64,000 nt of DNA from Longitalea arenae (GTDB lineage: Bacteria; Bacteroidota; Bacteroidia; Chitinophagales; Chitinophagaceae): the NCBI RefSeq assembly GCF_016924755.1, contig NZ_JAFFJX010000002.1, positions 186,001 to 250,000 on the forward strand, read 5' to 3'. The translations under genes and the position numbers were made by a program. This document shows, in pieces, positions 45,437 through 55,059 of the stretch. The notes under the pieces were generated by a model. That model worked only from the letters and a program-made list of their open reading frames with translations, was not told the origin of the DNA and made no database searches. Within the stretch, counting starts at the first letter, position 1; every line of letters starts with the position of its first letter.

Positions 45437-46519
45437 ATGTCTTCTATGGATCTAACAATTCTACCCACGAAAAAAATTATTAATACATACAAACGTTACA
45501 GTTTGCCTGTAGCTGAAGAACCAACTGACATTACGAAGTTGCAGTTCTTCTATGTAGGTACCCAAGCCCGTTATACCGAACAACTAAAGGAGTATTTTGC
45601 ATTCGGTTATTCCAGTGTGTCGGTCGACAGCGCCATTTTCACATTAAAAAGATTATTAAAGAAACAGGATGCGGTTACCATCCCCGACGTCATTATTGCC
45701 GACGGATCCCTGGGCACAGACCGTTTGGTAGCACTGCACCAGTTCATTTACAGCCATAAAATAATGGCCAGCATTCCTTTCGTTGTGGAAGCCTCCGGCT
45801 TATCCAATGAAGTTTTAGCCAAATTGAAAACATATACGTTTATTGACGAGCTGTTGCTCCTGCATGAGTTCACGGCTCCTGACCTGGAGCGTAAACTGGG
45901 CTTTTTGCAAAAGATGAAACAAAAGCGTTTACAAGCGCCCGAAAGCTGCCAGGTAGAAACTTCTTTCCCCAGGTATGCGAGTAAACGCGCCTTGCTGAAA
46001 AGAGGGCTTGACCTCGCCATTTCATCAGTAACCCTGGCCTTGCTGGCGCCGCTGATGCTGCTGATAGCGCTGGCAGTTAAATTGGATACCGGAGGCCCTG
46101 TATTGTATACTACCATCCGCACCGGCCGTGGTTACCGCATCTTCCAATTGTACAGGTTCAATACGATCATCCAGGATGCCGGTAAAATAAAAAATGGGGT
46201 TTTGATCAGTAAGATCGGTTTGTTCCTGCGCAAGACCAGCCTCGATGAACTACCGCAATTACTGAACGTTTGGCTGGGCGACCTGTCGCTCGTAGGGTAC
46301 CGCGCGTTGCCATTATACGAAGCGGAAAAATTGACGACCAATGCCGCCGCCAATCATTTCCTGGCTCCGGCCGGTATCAGCTGGCAAACGCAAAAAGAAG
46401 GCAAGCTGGTTATACCGGCAGAAATGCAGCTGGCTACGGAAGCCGATAAATCCGATCTGCTGTATGACATCTGGCGCATGGCCAACAAGCCTTCAACAGT
46501 AATTCAAGAGAATGCCTGA
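45437..46519 (+). CDS. Pseudo-receiver domain fused to bacterial sugar transferase
   Basis: 360 residues. Residues about 33-155 look like a receiver domain (KLQFFYVGTQ, DVIIADGSLG with Asp89, FIDELLLLHEFTAPDL) but lack the N-terminal acidic pair and the C-terminal Lys, so it is a pseudo-receiver. Residues about 185-355 are the WcaJ/PglC-like phosphoglycosyl transferase: KRGLDLAISSVTLALLAPL reentrant helix, GGPVLYTTIRTGRGYRIF, and the catalytic SLDELPQLLNVWLGDLSLVG with Asp270-Glu271. Members move a sugar-1-phosphate to undecaprenyl phosphate at the start of exopolysaccharide synthesis. The usual GPRP following the catalytic block reads GYRAL, and the usual KFRSM reads LYRFNT. A terminator follows. 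Confidence 0.88.
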   Translation: MSSMDLTILPTKKIINTYKRYSLPVAEEPTDITKLQFFYVGTQARYTEQLKEYFAFGYSSVSVDSAIFTLKRLLKKQDAVTIPDVIIADGSLGTDRLVALHQFIYSHKIMASIPFVVEASGLSNEVLAKLKTYTFIDELLLLHEFTAPDLERKLGFLQKMKQKRLQAPESCQVETSFPRYASKRALLKRGLDLAISSVTLALLAPLMLLIALAVKLDTGGPVLYTTIRTGRGYRIFQLYRFNTIIQDAGKIKNGVLISKIGLFLRKTSLDELPQLLNVWLGDLSLVGYRALPLYEAEKLTTNAAANHFLAPAGISWQTQKEGKLVIPAEMQLATEADKSDLLYDIWRMANKPSTVIQENA

Positions 46520-46563
46520 TCTACATTTATATTGAACAGTTGTGTTTAGCTATCAACAGTAGG

Positions 46564-46594
46564 ATCTCCTGCCTTTTGGTAGGAGATTTTTTTT
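46564..46594 (+). terminator. Strong terminator of the receiver/sugar-transferase unit
   Basis: ATCTCCTGCC (46564-46573) pairs with GGTAGGAGAT (46578-46587), one wobble, loop TTTT, then eight T. Confidence 0.92.
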
Positions 46595-46736
46595 GGAGCT
46601 GCCCGGCAGGACGGCTTTGCCTTTGCGTTGGTTGGAGTGTTTTGCCCTTAGCTTTCAGTTATTTGCCACCAGTGCGTTTTTTGCGTTTTGGCCTGAACCT
46701 TCAGCTTTAGCCTAAAGCACTATTTGCGCTGTGGCC

Positions 46737-46768
46737 AAAAAAAATCCTCCCGACCAAAGCCGGGAGGA
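46737..46768 (-). terminator. Terminator of atpDC
   Basis: TCCTCCCG (46745-46752) pairs with CGGGAGGA (46761-46768), perfect 8-bp stem and 8-nt loop, followed on the minus strand by eight T. It lies 30 bp past the atpC stop. The 46595-46736 stretch between the two terminators holds nothing recognisable. Confidence 0.88.
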
Positions 46769-46797
46769 AGATATAATTGAATCTAGCTGAAAGTAAG

Positions 46798-47055
46798 TTA
46801 TTCTGCCGTAGTAGCGCCTTCTACCAGCACGGTAGTTTTATTGTTCAGCACTTCTACAAAACCACTCTGGATATCGTAATAAGCCAGGTGATTACTTTTA
46901 TCTTTTAACACTTTTACCCGGCCCGATTTAAGCGCGCTTACCAGCGGAGCGTGTTTGTCAAGCACTTCAAACAAACCGGTTATACCTGGCAGTTGAACGC
47001 CATACACTTCACCACTGAACAGCTTTTTCTCCGGAGTTAATATCTCTAAATTCAT
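46798..47055 (-). CDS. atpC: ATP synthase F1 epsilon subunit, short form
   Basis: 85 residues, only the N-terminal beta-sandwich of epsilon: MNLEILTPEKKLFSGEVYGVQLPG, GLFEVLDKHAPLVSALKSG and VEVLNNKTTVLVEGA. The C-terminal two-helix domain that inhibits ATPase in E. coli (about 139 residues) is absent, as is common in Bacteroidota. It connects the F1 gamma subunit to the c-ring. Second gene of atpD-atpC; a word-repeat island fills the gap and touches its ATG. Confidence 0.95.
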   Translation of the reverse strand: MNLEILTPEKKLFSGEVYGVQLPGITGLFEVLDKHAPLVSALKSGRVKVLKDKSNHLAYYDIQSGFVEVLNNKTTVLVEGATTAE

Positions 47056-47192
47056 AATGTGCTAATTTGCTAATGTGATAATATGCTAATTATCTCTATG
47101 CAACAGACTAATATTATGTCAGCTCTCAAATATTCCAAAATTGAAGGCCGCGTTTAAGCATTAGCTAATTAGCAAATTAGCTAATCAGCTAA

Positions 47193-47195
<3 letters not shown>
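47056..47195. repeat. Inverted word-repeat island between atpD and atpC
   Basis: Left arm 47056-47094 (AATGTGCTAATTTGCTAATG) begins at the base next to the atpC start codon; on the gene strand it reads GCACATTATG, giving the ATG. Right arm 47159-47195 (GCATTAGCTAATTAGC) includes the atpD stop (TTA at 47193-47195 on the plus strand). So both boundary codons of an essential operon lie in or against the repeat. Confidence 0.9.
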
Positions 47196-48722
<1,527 letters not shown>

Positions 48723-48783
48723 TTAACTACTTTGATTTTCAACGCTTTAATTACAATTCAAAGCAGCCTTTTTAATTTCGGCT

Positions 48784-48792
48784 GCAAAGGTA
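48784..48792 (-). promoter_or_regulatory. -7 box of atpDC
   Basis: TACCTTTGC on the minus strand matches the Bacteroidota -7 consensus (TAnnTTTG) and would give a leader of about 85 nt for atpD. No convincing -33 element is seen. Confidence 0.5.
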
Positions 48793-48838
48793 AGTGATGG
48801 ATGGATAATTTGGTATTTTAAACGGTGACATTTTTTGG

Positions 48839-49140
48839 AGGGTTGCCAGTTACCGGTTGCCGGTTACCAGTTACCGGGTGCTGGTTGCCGGTTACCAGTT
48901 ACCAGTTGCCGCGGTTTCAGGTTACAGGTTACAAGTTTCAGGGCCAGTTGCCGGTTGCCGGTTACCAGTTACCGGGTACCGGTTGCCAGTTACCGGGTAC
49001 CGGTTGCCAGTTACCGGGTACCGGTTGCCAGTTACCGGGTACCGGTTGCCAGTTACCGGTTACAGGTTTCAGGTTAGAGGGCCGGTTACCGGATACCAGT
49101 TACCGGTTACCGGTTGCCGGGTGCCAGTTGCCGGGTGCCG
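48839..49140. repeat. Large heptad word-repeat array with 21-bp tandem block
   Basis: Made of 7-nt words CCAGTTA, CCGGTTG, CCGGGTA and CAGGTTA. A regular block of 21-bp units (three words each) runs from 48961 to 49065: five copies, the central three (48982-49044) identical. There are no unique spacers. All three plus frames are open and give nonsense repeat proteins. The same words appear at 709-902 and 60541-60742. Confidence 0.92.
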
Positions 49141-49260
49141 GGGCCTCTTTGCCTTCTCTATGCCTTTTTGCCTCTTTGCCTTTTTGCCATTTGCCTTTTG
49201 CCTCTTTGCCTTTTTGCCATTTGCCTTTTGCCTCTTTGCCTTCTCTATGCCTCATTCCCT
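49141..49260. repeat. Pyrimidine-rich TTTGCC word array
   Basis: Words CTTTGCC, TTTTGCC and ATTTGCC; a 30-bp unit occurs twice in exact tandem (49171-49200 and 49201-49230). It directly precedes the promoter region of the acetyltransferase-like gene. Similar arrays lie at 50640-50777 and 62633-62750. Confidence 0.88.
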
Positions 49261-49336
49261 TTTCTTGCCTTTATTAGCGCTTTTTCGCTTTATTTGTACT
49301 TTGAAAACGGACACTGCGATATCCTTATAGCCGAAC

Positions 49337-50500
49337 ATGCAATTAATTGAAGTAACGACATCAAGTACAGCCAGAGATTTCATTAGGGTAAACGTTGAAC
49401 TAAATAAGTCCAACCCGAATTACATCCGCCCCCTCGATAAGGATGTGGAAGAAGTTTTCAATCCCGAAAAAAATAAAAGCTTCCGGCATGGCCAATGCAC
49501 CCGCTGGATCTTAGTCGGCCCCGATGGAAAATATCTTGGCCGCATTGCCGCATTCGTAAATAAAAAGTACAGGAACAAAGGAGATGAATTCCCCGTAGGC
49601 GGTATCGGGTTTTTCGATTGTATCAATGACCAGTCCGCCGCCGACATGCTCTTTGATGTTGCCAAACACTGGCTCATGCAGCGCGGCGTGGAAGCCATGG
49701 ACGGCCCCATTAATTTCGGGGAACGCGACCGCTGGTGGGGCCTGGTGACCGAAGGCTTCCAGGAGCCTCTGTACTGCATGAACTATAACCCACCCTATTA
49801 CCGCCAGCTGTTCGAGACCTATGGGTTCCGCCCTTTCTTTAACCAGATCTGCTTCGGCCTGAACCCGAAAAAGAAATTGAGCGACAAACTGCATGAACGG
49901 CATGCGCATTATGCCACCCCCGATTACCGCTGTATCCGCATCGATAAAAAACAACTCGGCAAATTCGCCGGCGACTTTGCCTATATATATAATAAGGCCT
50001 GGGCCGGTCACGGCGGTCTGAAGGAATTGAAAAAAGACCAGGTACTGCTGATGTTCAATAAAATGAAGCCAGTCATGGACGAACGGATCATCTGGTTCAC
50101 CTACCACAAAGAACAGCCGATCGCCATGTTCATTAACCTGCCCGACCTCAACCAATGGTTCAAATACCTGAACGGTCAGTTCAGCTGGTTCCATAAGCTG
50201 AAATTCCTCTGGATCAAAAAAACCAAACCCTGTAAAAAATGCACCGGGCTGGTATTTGGTATTGTTCCTGAATTTCAGGGCAAGGGCATCGATGCCTATA
50301 TGATCGTTGAATCGGGCAAGGTGATTCAATGGCAAACGCCCTATACCGAATATGAAATGCAATGGATCGGCGACTTCAATCCCAAAATGCTGAACGTTGC
50401 CGCCGGCCTGGGCGATACTTTCCGCAGCCGGGTATTGACCACGTATCGATATCTGTTCGACAGAACCCGGCCTTATAAGCCACACCCTATGGTGAGCTGA
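49337..50500 (+). CDS. GNAT-like N-acetyltransferase family protein
   Basis: 387 residues with no signal peptide. The N-terminal half resembles a GNAT fold (RIAAFVNKKYRNKGDEFPVGGIGFFDCI, then AKHWLMQRGVEAMDGPINF). The C-terminal half has a second acyl-CoA-like segment GLVFGIVPEFQGKGIDAYM, whose Q/R-x-x-G-x-G/A form is the acetyl-CoA pyrophosphate loop. The segment FGERDRWWGLV is conserved in a Bacteroidota family usually annotated as hypothetical or N-acetyltransferase. The substrate is unknown. Possible -7 motif TACTTTG just upstream (about 49299). Confidence 0.7.
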   Translation: MQLIEVTTSSTARDFIRVNVELNKSNPNYIRPLDKDVEEVFNPEKNKSFRHGQCTRWILVGPDGKYLGRIAAFVNKKYRNKGDEFPVGGIGFFDCINDQSAADMLFDVAKHWLMQRGVEAMDGPINFGERDRWWGLVTEGFQEPLYCMNYNPPYYRQLFETYGFRPFFNQICFGLNPKKKLSDKLHERHAHYATPDYRCIRIDKKQLGKFAGDFAYIYNKAWAGHGGLKELKKDQVLLMFNKMKPVMDERIIWFTYHKEQPIAMFINLPDLNQWFKYLNGQFSWFHKLKFLWIKKTKPCKKCTGLVFGIVPEFQGKGIDAYMIVESGKVIQWQTPYTEYEMQWIGDFNPKMLNVAAGLGDTFRSRVLTTYRYLFDRTRPYKPHPMVS

Positions 50501-50639
50501 TTCTCCCCCGGCCTCATCCCAGCCCCTAAAGAGGGAGTAATTATTCGTTGCCCTTACTGGTCATGAAGGGTGAATGGAGAAATTGGTGAATAGGCAATGG
50601 ATCCTTCATTCTCAACTTGTCCCGCACCTTAGCCAGGAT

Positions 50640-50777
50640 CTGCTAACCAGCTTTGCATCCTTCTGCCTTTTGTCTTTTTGCTTTGTTGCCTTGTTGCCTA
50701 TTGCCTGGTTGCTTTGTTGCCTTATTGCCTTTTGCCTTGTTGCCTATTGCCTTGTTGCTTTGTTGTCTTGTTGTCTA
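50640..50777. repeat. Pyrimidine-rich TTGCC/TTGTTGCC word array
   Basis: Words CTTGTTGCC, TATTGCC, TTGCTTTG and TTGTCTATTG. The stop codon of the leftward SDR gene (CTA at 50775-50777, plus strand) lies in the last word, as in other islands. The remainder of the gap from 50501 shows no other feature. Confidence 0.8.
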
Positions 50778-51707
50778 TTGCTTCAAAGCCCACTGCACTG
50801 TTTCTTTTATTCCTTCAGAATAGGATGTGGGCGTAAAGCCAAAGGCATTGTTGAACTTTTCTGAACTGAACAGGTAAGGATATTCGTTCTGGTAATTCAT
50901 TTCTATTAATTCTTTCATGGTACGATTGAACAAACCGGCTACACGCAGCATCCAGTTGTGGATCACAGTCACGCCATTAGGCTTTTGCAGTAGCGCAGCG
51001 GCCTCTTGCACAAACTGCCGCCCGGTAATCAGCTCACTGGCTGTTGGTAAATGCCAGGTTTGATGGAAGGCATCGGGCCGGTTGGCCAACAGGTAAAGCG
51101 CTTTTGCCGCATCGGACACATAGGTGATGGAATGCGGTTGGTCTGCATTGCCCAGCCATTGCGCTTTCTTTCCCTTTAACAGGTTCTGGATCACCAGCAG
51201 GTTCGGCACACTGGTCTTAAATCCGATAGGGCCATAAAAATCTGCACTGCGTGCGATCATGGCTTGGAGCTTACCTGCTTTGCTTTCCTGCAGCAATTGG
51301 TTGGCGATGCGAGCCCTTATTTCTCCTTTTTTACTACAGGGATTGAGCGGCGTTTCTTCACTCATCCACCCATTGACCTTTCCATACATATATACGTTAT
51401 CGAAGAAAATAAGTTTTGCCCCCGTTTCCTTGCAGGCATTGCTCACATTGGTCATGATCAATGGCCATTGTGCCGCCCAGATGCGGCTATCGTAAGGCAA
51501 ACCTATCAACAGGTATACAATGGATGACCCCTTGATGGCGTTCAGGGTCTGCTGGTAATTGGTAGCATCTGCGGCAACGGCTTCCGCACCGCTTACTGAT
51601 CTTGCTTGCCTTGATACCAAACGCAGTTTCTCTTTGTTATTAATTAGGATGGGAACTAACTGGTCGGCCACAGCGCCTCTGGCGCCAAAGATGGTATGTA
51701 TGTTCAT
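50775..51707 (-). CDS. NAD(P)-dependent epimerase/dehydratase-like SDR
   Basis: 310 residues of the extended SDR type. The nucleotide-binding start is IFGARGAVADQL (GxxGxxx form), followed by the VYLLIGLPYDSRIW segment and FFDNVYMYGKVNGWMSEETP, where Tyr-x-x-x-Lys is altered to YMYGK. Catalytic assignment is therefore uncertain. It resembles atypical SDRs that act as NAD(P)-binding sensors or epimerases. It follows the RND gene by about 150 bp on the same strand, so may lie in the efflux operon. Its stop is inside a repeat array. Confidence 0.82.
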   Translation of the reverse strand: MNIHTIFGARGAVADQLVPILINNKEKLRLVSRQARSVSGAEAVAADATNYQQTLNAIKGSSIVYLLIGLPYDSRIWAAQWPLIMTNVSNACKETGAKLIFFDNVYMYGKVNGWMSEETPLNPCSKKGEIRARIANQLLQESKAGKLQAMIARSADFYGPIGFKTSVPNLLVIQNLLKGKKAQWLGNADQPHSITYVSDAAKALYLLANRPDAFHQTWHLPTASELITGRQFVQEAAALLQKPNGVTVIHNWMLRVAGLFNRTMKELIEMNYQNEYPYLFSSEKFNNAFGFTPTSYSEGIKETVQWALKQ

Positions 51708-51860
51708 AAATGATATAATTCCTGATTAAGTGGTTTGTTACCCTTATTTTTGAATAATTCGAATCGATACCTGGCAGCAATAGTAAATGCCAGTAGGGAT
51801 TTCTTTCGTGACTCGCTTCTTTCCGCAGCACCGGTCTCCCTGCGCCCGCTCTCTGCGCTA

Positions 51861-54800
51861 TCAACCTGTCAACACCTCACTGATCTTCGGCGCCAATAAT
51901 TTATACAGCACCGGCGTTACGATCCTGGTCAATAAAGTTGAACTGATCAATCCCCCGATGATCACCAAAGCAAGTGGTGAATACAAAGGATTATTTTCCA
52001 TTACGAGTGGCAGCAATCCACCGATCGCAGTTAAGGTGGTTAGAATAATGGGCACAAACCGCGTTTCACCCGCCTCCTGGATGGCTTTATCGAGACTCAT
52101 ACCCTGTTTGCGAAGCTGATCGGTATAATCAACCAGCAAAATTGAGTTTTTTACTTCAATTCCGATCAGGGCAATCAAACCAATTACAGCCACAAATGAG
52201 AAAGTGTTGCCGGTAGCCAGTAACATCAGCACGGCGCCGATAATTCCCAATGGTATTACTGAAAGCACTATGAGCGTTCCGCGAAATGTTTTGAACTCCA
52301 GGATCAGCGTACGCAGGATCCCGAAGATGGTTATGAGAACAATGGTGCCTAATCCGCCAAAGCTTTCCTGGCTGGCCTCTACTTCCCCGGCAGCCACATA
52401 ATGCGAATTTGGTGGAAAACGCATGGTATCCAGTTGCTTTATGATACCCTCCGTTAGTTTACCGGTGTTGTACCCGCTTTGCACAAATGCAGTGGTCACC
52501 GTATAGCGATCTTTATTGTAGTGTTTGATCGTGACAGGAGAAGTTTCAAAGCGGATATCGGCTAATTGGTTCAGGGGAATGGAAGCGCCGGTCAAACTGC
52601 TTACATATACTTTACCAAATGCATCGAAGGTTTGCCTTTCTTCACGCGGCAGGGTAACCGTAATATTGTATTCATCACCATTCTCTTTTCTGAAAGTGCC
52701 AATGTTCAGTCCGGCTACCGCCATCCGGATGGTGCGGTCAATCTCATTTACCGGAACGCCCAGCAACCCTGCTTTTTCTTTATTAACCTTCACCCGCAGA
52801 TCGGTTTTCAGGGTAGTGAGCTCATTGTTCACATAAATGGTGCCGGGTGTCTTTTTTAGCAGCGCTTCTACGCTAGCCGCCAGCCTGCGTAAAGTATCCA
52901 GGTCTTCACTAAACAGGCGGATCGCGATCGGCGCCTCTACCGGCGGGCCCTGTTCAAAATCCTTTACTTCAATTTTTGCATTGGGATAATGTTTGAATTT
53001 TGCCCGTAATTCATCTATCAGTTCTCTTTTTTCCGCAGGGGGTGTTTCTTTCAATTGCACAAAGAGCTGCGCATAATTGCTCACTTCGTTCTGTGGTATC
53101 ACATTATAATATATCCGCGGGTTGCCACGGCCTACATTGGTAGCATAATTCTTCAAATCGGGAATATTGTTGATCTCCTTTTCCACATACCGGGCTACCT
53201 GGTTGGTGGCTTGCAAACTGGTGCCCAAAGGCGTTTCAATATTGATGAGGAACATCGGCTTTTCAGACGCGGGGAAAACACTAAACCCTACTACCGGCAC
53301 CAGGGCCAGCGAGCCCACAAAAATGGCCAGTGCTACCAGGAGGGTGGTAACCGGACGGGCAATGGCGGTATTCAGTAATCGGCGATAGGAACCACCAATG
53401 AATTTTTTCAAACCCCGCATGAACAAATTGCCCTCAGGGTTCTCATGATTGCTTAAGATCCGGCTCGATAGGAACGGCACGATCGTAAGCGAAACAAACA
53501 ACGAGGCCAGCACCGTGGTAACAACCGCAGCCGGTAAACTACGGATGAAATCTCCAGCGCCTTCCGGCAGGAACATCAGCGGTAAAAAGGCAAATATTAA
53601 AGTGATGGTACAACCGATCACCGCCAAACCGATCTGTTTGGTGGCCGACATAGCTGCTTCGCGCCGGCTATACCCCATGCGCAAATAGCGCTCGATATTC
53701 TCTACCACCACAATACTATCATCAACCAGTAAACCCAATGCGACCACCATGCCGACAATGCTCAGCTGGTTAATGGTTATTCCAAACAGGTCGAGTAAAA
53801 ACAGACCAATGGCCAGTGACAGGGGTATTGATATCATTACTACTATGGATGCGCGCACACCCAGCGGCAGGAGCGTCAGCAAGACAAGGAATATGGCAAT
53901 AGCGAAATCCCGGGTAAAGCCGCCGAGCCGCGTACGAACGCTCTGCGCATTATCGAAGCTTTGTTCATAGCTGATGTTTTTTGGAAGCTCTTTGCGAAAA
54001 TGGTCAAGCACCGGTTTTATTTCTTTTTCAACGGCGAAAATGTTAGTGCCCATCTTACGGCTGGCCGTAACAAATACACCACGTTTACCATTTAACCGCG
54101 CGATATAGGTTTGTTCTTCATAATTGAAATCTACCTGCGCAACATCTTTCACATATACCAGCTTTCCATTCACATTGCTTACAATGGTATTTCTGATCTC
54201 CCCGATGCTTTTATAATCTCCGCTGGTCTTGATGTTGAATTTCTTCTCCCCCATTTCAATACTGCCACCCGGGATATTCACATTTTCGCTTTGAATAGCA
54301 CCCAGTACTTTATTCAATGGAATATTATATTGCGCTAGTTTTTCCAACTGTAGCGACACCCGTACCTGCTGCTGGGGAAAGGCCCAGTTGTCAACATTTT
54401 TTAAGGTTTTAATCTTTTCCAGGCGTTCTTTCAATTGCTTGCTCCATTCCTCCAGGTCTTTATAAGGTGCTGTTTCACTCAACAGCGCTATTTGCAAGAT
54501 GTTTACATCTGATGGGTTGAACTTCAGGATATCAATATCCAGGATATCGTTTGGCAATTCATTGCGAAGGGCATCCATTTCACGAACAACGTCCTGGTAT
54601 TTTTTATCAGGATCCATTTCGTATTTGAACTCTACCTGGATCACAGCCAATCCATCATCTATACGGCTGATGACACGTTTGATATCATCCAGCTCATTCA
54701 TCCTCTTTTCCACCGGATCAACCACCAGTTCTTCCATATCTTTCGGACTGGTACCGGGATACACCACCACGACACTGAACTGGGGCGCTGCAAAGTCGGG

Positions 54801-54911
54801 ATCTTCGCCACGCGGCATGTTCAGGAGTGAATTAACACCTATTGCGATCAGCATCACAAACACGATGAGTGTGAACTGATAATTTTTTACAGAGAAATCA
54901 GTTATCTTCAT
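51861..54911 (-). CDS. RND efflux transporter, inner-membrane pump
   Basis: 1016 residues of the AcrB/ACR_tran superfamily. First helix after MKITDFSVKNYQFTLIVFVM, porter domain with VVVYPGTSPKDMEELVVDPVE, and the proton-relay helix GLLVDDSIVVVENIERYLRMG with its Asp-Asp pair intact, followed by FAFLPLMFLPEGAGDF. The second half repeats the topology and ends with LALVIIGGLISSTLLTRIVTPV. Exports drugs or other toxic compounds using the proton gradient, through the HlyD adaptor and TolC channel encoded upstream. Closest in style to HAE1-type pumps. Confidence 0.96.
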   Translation of the reverse strand: MKITDFSVKNYQFTLIVFVMLIAIGVNSLLNMPRGEDPDFAAPQFSVVVVYPGTSPKDMEELVVDPVEKRMNELDDIKRVISRIDDGLAVIQVEFKYEMDPDKKYQDVVREMDALRNELPNDILDIDILKFNPSDVNILQIALLSETAPYKDLEEWSKQLKERLEKIKTLKNVDNWAFPQQQVRVSLQLEKLAQYNIPLNKVLGAIQSENVNIPGGSIEMGEKKFNIKTSGDYKSIGEIRNTIVSNVNGKLVYVKDVAQVDFNYEEQTYIARLNGKRGVFVTASRKMGTNIFAVEKEIKPVLDHFRKELPKNISYEQSFDNAQSVRTRLGGFTRDFAIAIFLVLLTLLPLGVRASIVVMISIPLSLAIGLFLLDLFGITINQLSIVGMVVALGLLVDDSIVVVENIERYLRMGYSRREAAMSATKQIGLAVIGCTITLIFAFLPLMFLPEGAGDFIRSLPAAVVTTVLASLFVSLTIVPFLSSRILSNHENPEGNLFMRGLKKFIGGSYRRLLNTAIARPVTTLLVALAIFVGSLALVPVVGFSVFPASEKPMFLINIETPLGTSLQATNQVARYVEKEINNIPDLKNYATNVGRGNPRIYYNVIPQNEVSNYAQLFVQLKETPPAEKRELIDELRAKFKHYPNAKIEVKDFEQGPPVEAPIAIRLFSEDLDTLRRLAASVEALLKKTPGTIYVNNELTTLKTDLRVKVNKEKAGLLGVPVNEIDRTIRMAVAGLNIGTFRKENGDEYNITVTLPREERQTFDAFGKVYVSSLTGASIPLNQLADIRFETSPVTIKHYNKDRYTVTTAFVQSGYNTGKLTEGIIKQLDTMRFPPNSHYVAAGEVEASQESFGGLGTIVLITIFGILRTLILEFKTFRGTLIVLSVIPLGIIGAVLMLLATGNTFSFVAVIGLIALIGIEVKNSILLVDYTDQLRKQGMSLDKAIQEAGETRFVPIILTTLTAIGGLLPLVMENNPLYSPLALVIIGGLISSTLLTRIVTPVLYKLLAPKISEVLTG

Positions 54912-54941
54912 AACAGCCTGGTTTGAATTTGTAACATTGTT

Positions 54942-55049
54942 TTAAAGCGCAGTAACTGAAAACCGGAGTTGATGTCTTTTATTGGTCTGATCGTACCATT
55001 CGCTCAACACCGTCAACAGTTCATTTCCAATAGAAGAATCCTCTTTCAT
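54942..55049 (-). CDS. Small ORF within the RND operon (35 aa)
   Basis: An ATG ORF (MKEDSSIGNELLTVLSEWYD, 35 residues, ending SVTAL) starts 10 bp after the HlyD stop and ends 30 bp before the RND start. It has no hydrophobic segment and reads as an amphipathic helix with charged ends, unlike the junk repeats elsewhere. Position in frame between two co-transcribed genes suggests a genuine small gene or a leftover of one. I recognise no homologue. Confidence 0.45.
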   Translation of the reverse strand: MKEDSSIGNELLTVLSEWYDQTNKRHQLRFSVTAL

Positions 55050-55059
55050 ATACGATGTT

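Noticed and set aside
48961-49065. Regular 21-bp repeats that might be a CRISPR array
   Set aside because: There are no unique spacers between the units and no cas genes nearby; it is a minisatellite.
48825-49350. Three overlapping plus-strand ORFs (78-157 aa) in the CCAGTTACC array
   Set aside because: All three frames are open only because the 7-nt words lack stops; the products are low-complexity repeats with no start signal or family.
49511-50485. 324-aa minus-strand ORF
   Set aside because: It is antisense to the acetyltransferase-like gene and has no recognisable domain.
51640-51864. 74-aa minus-strand ORF in the gap between the RND and SDR genes
   Set aside because: It overlaps the SDR start out of frame, has no family features, and the region shows only ordinary spacer sequence.
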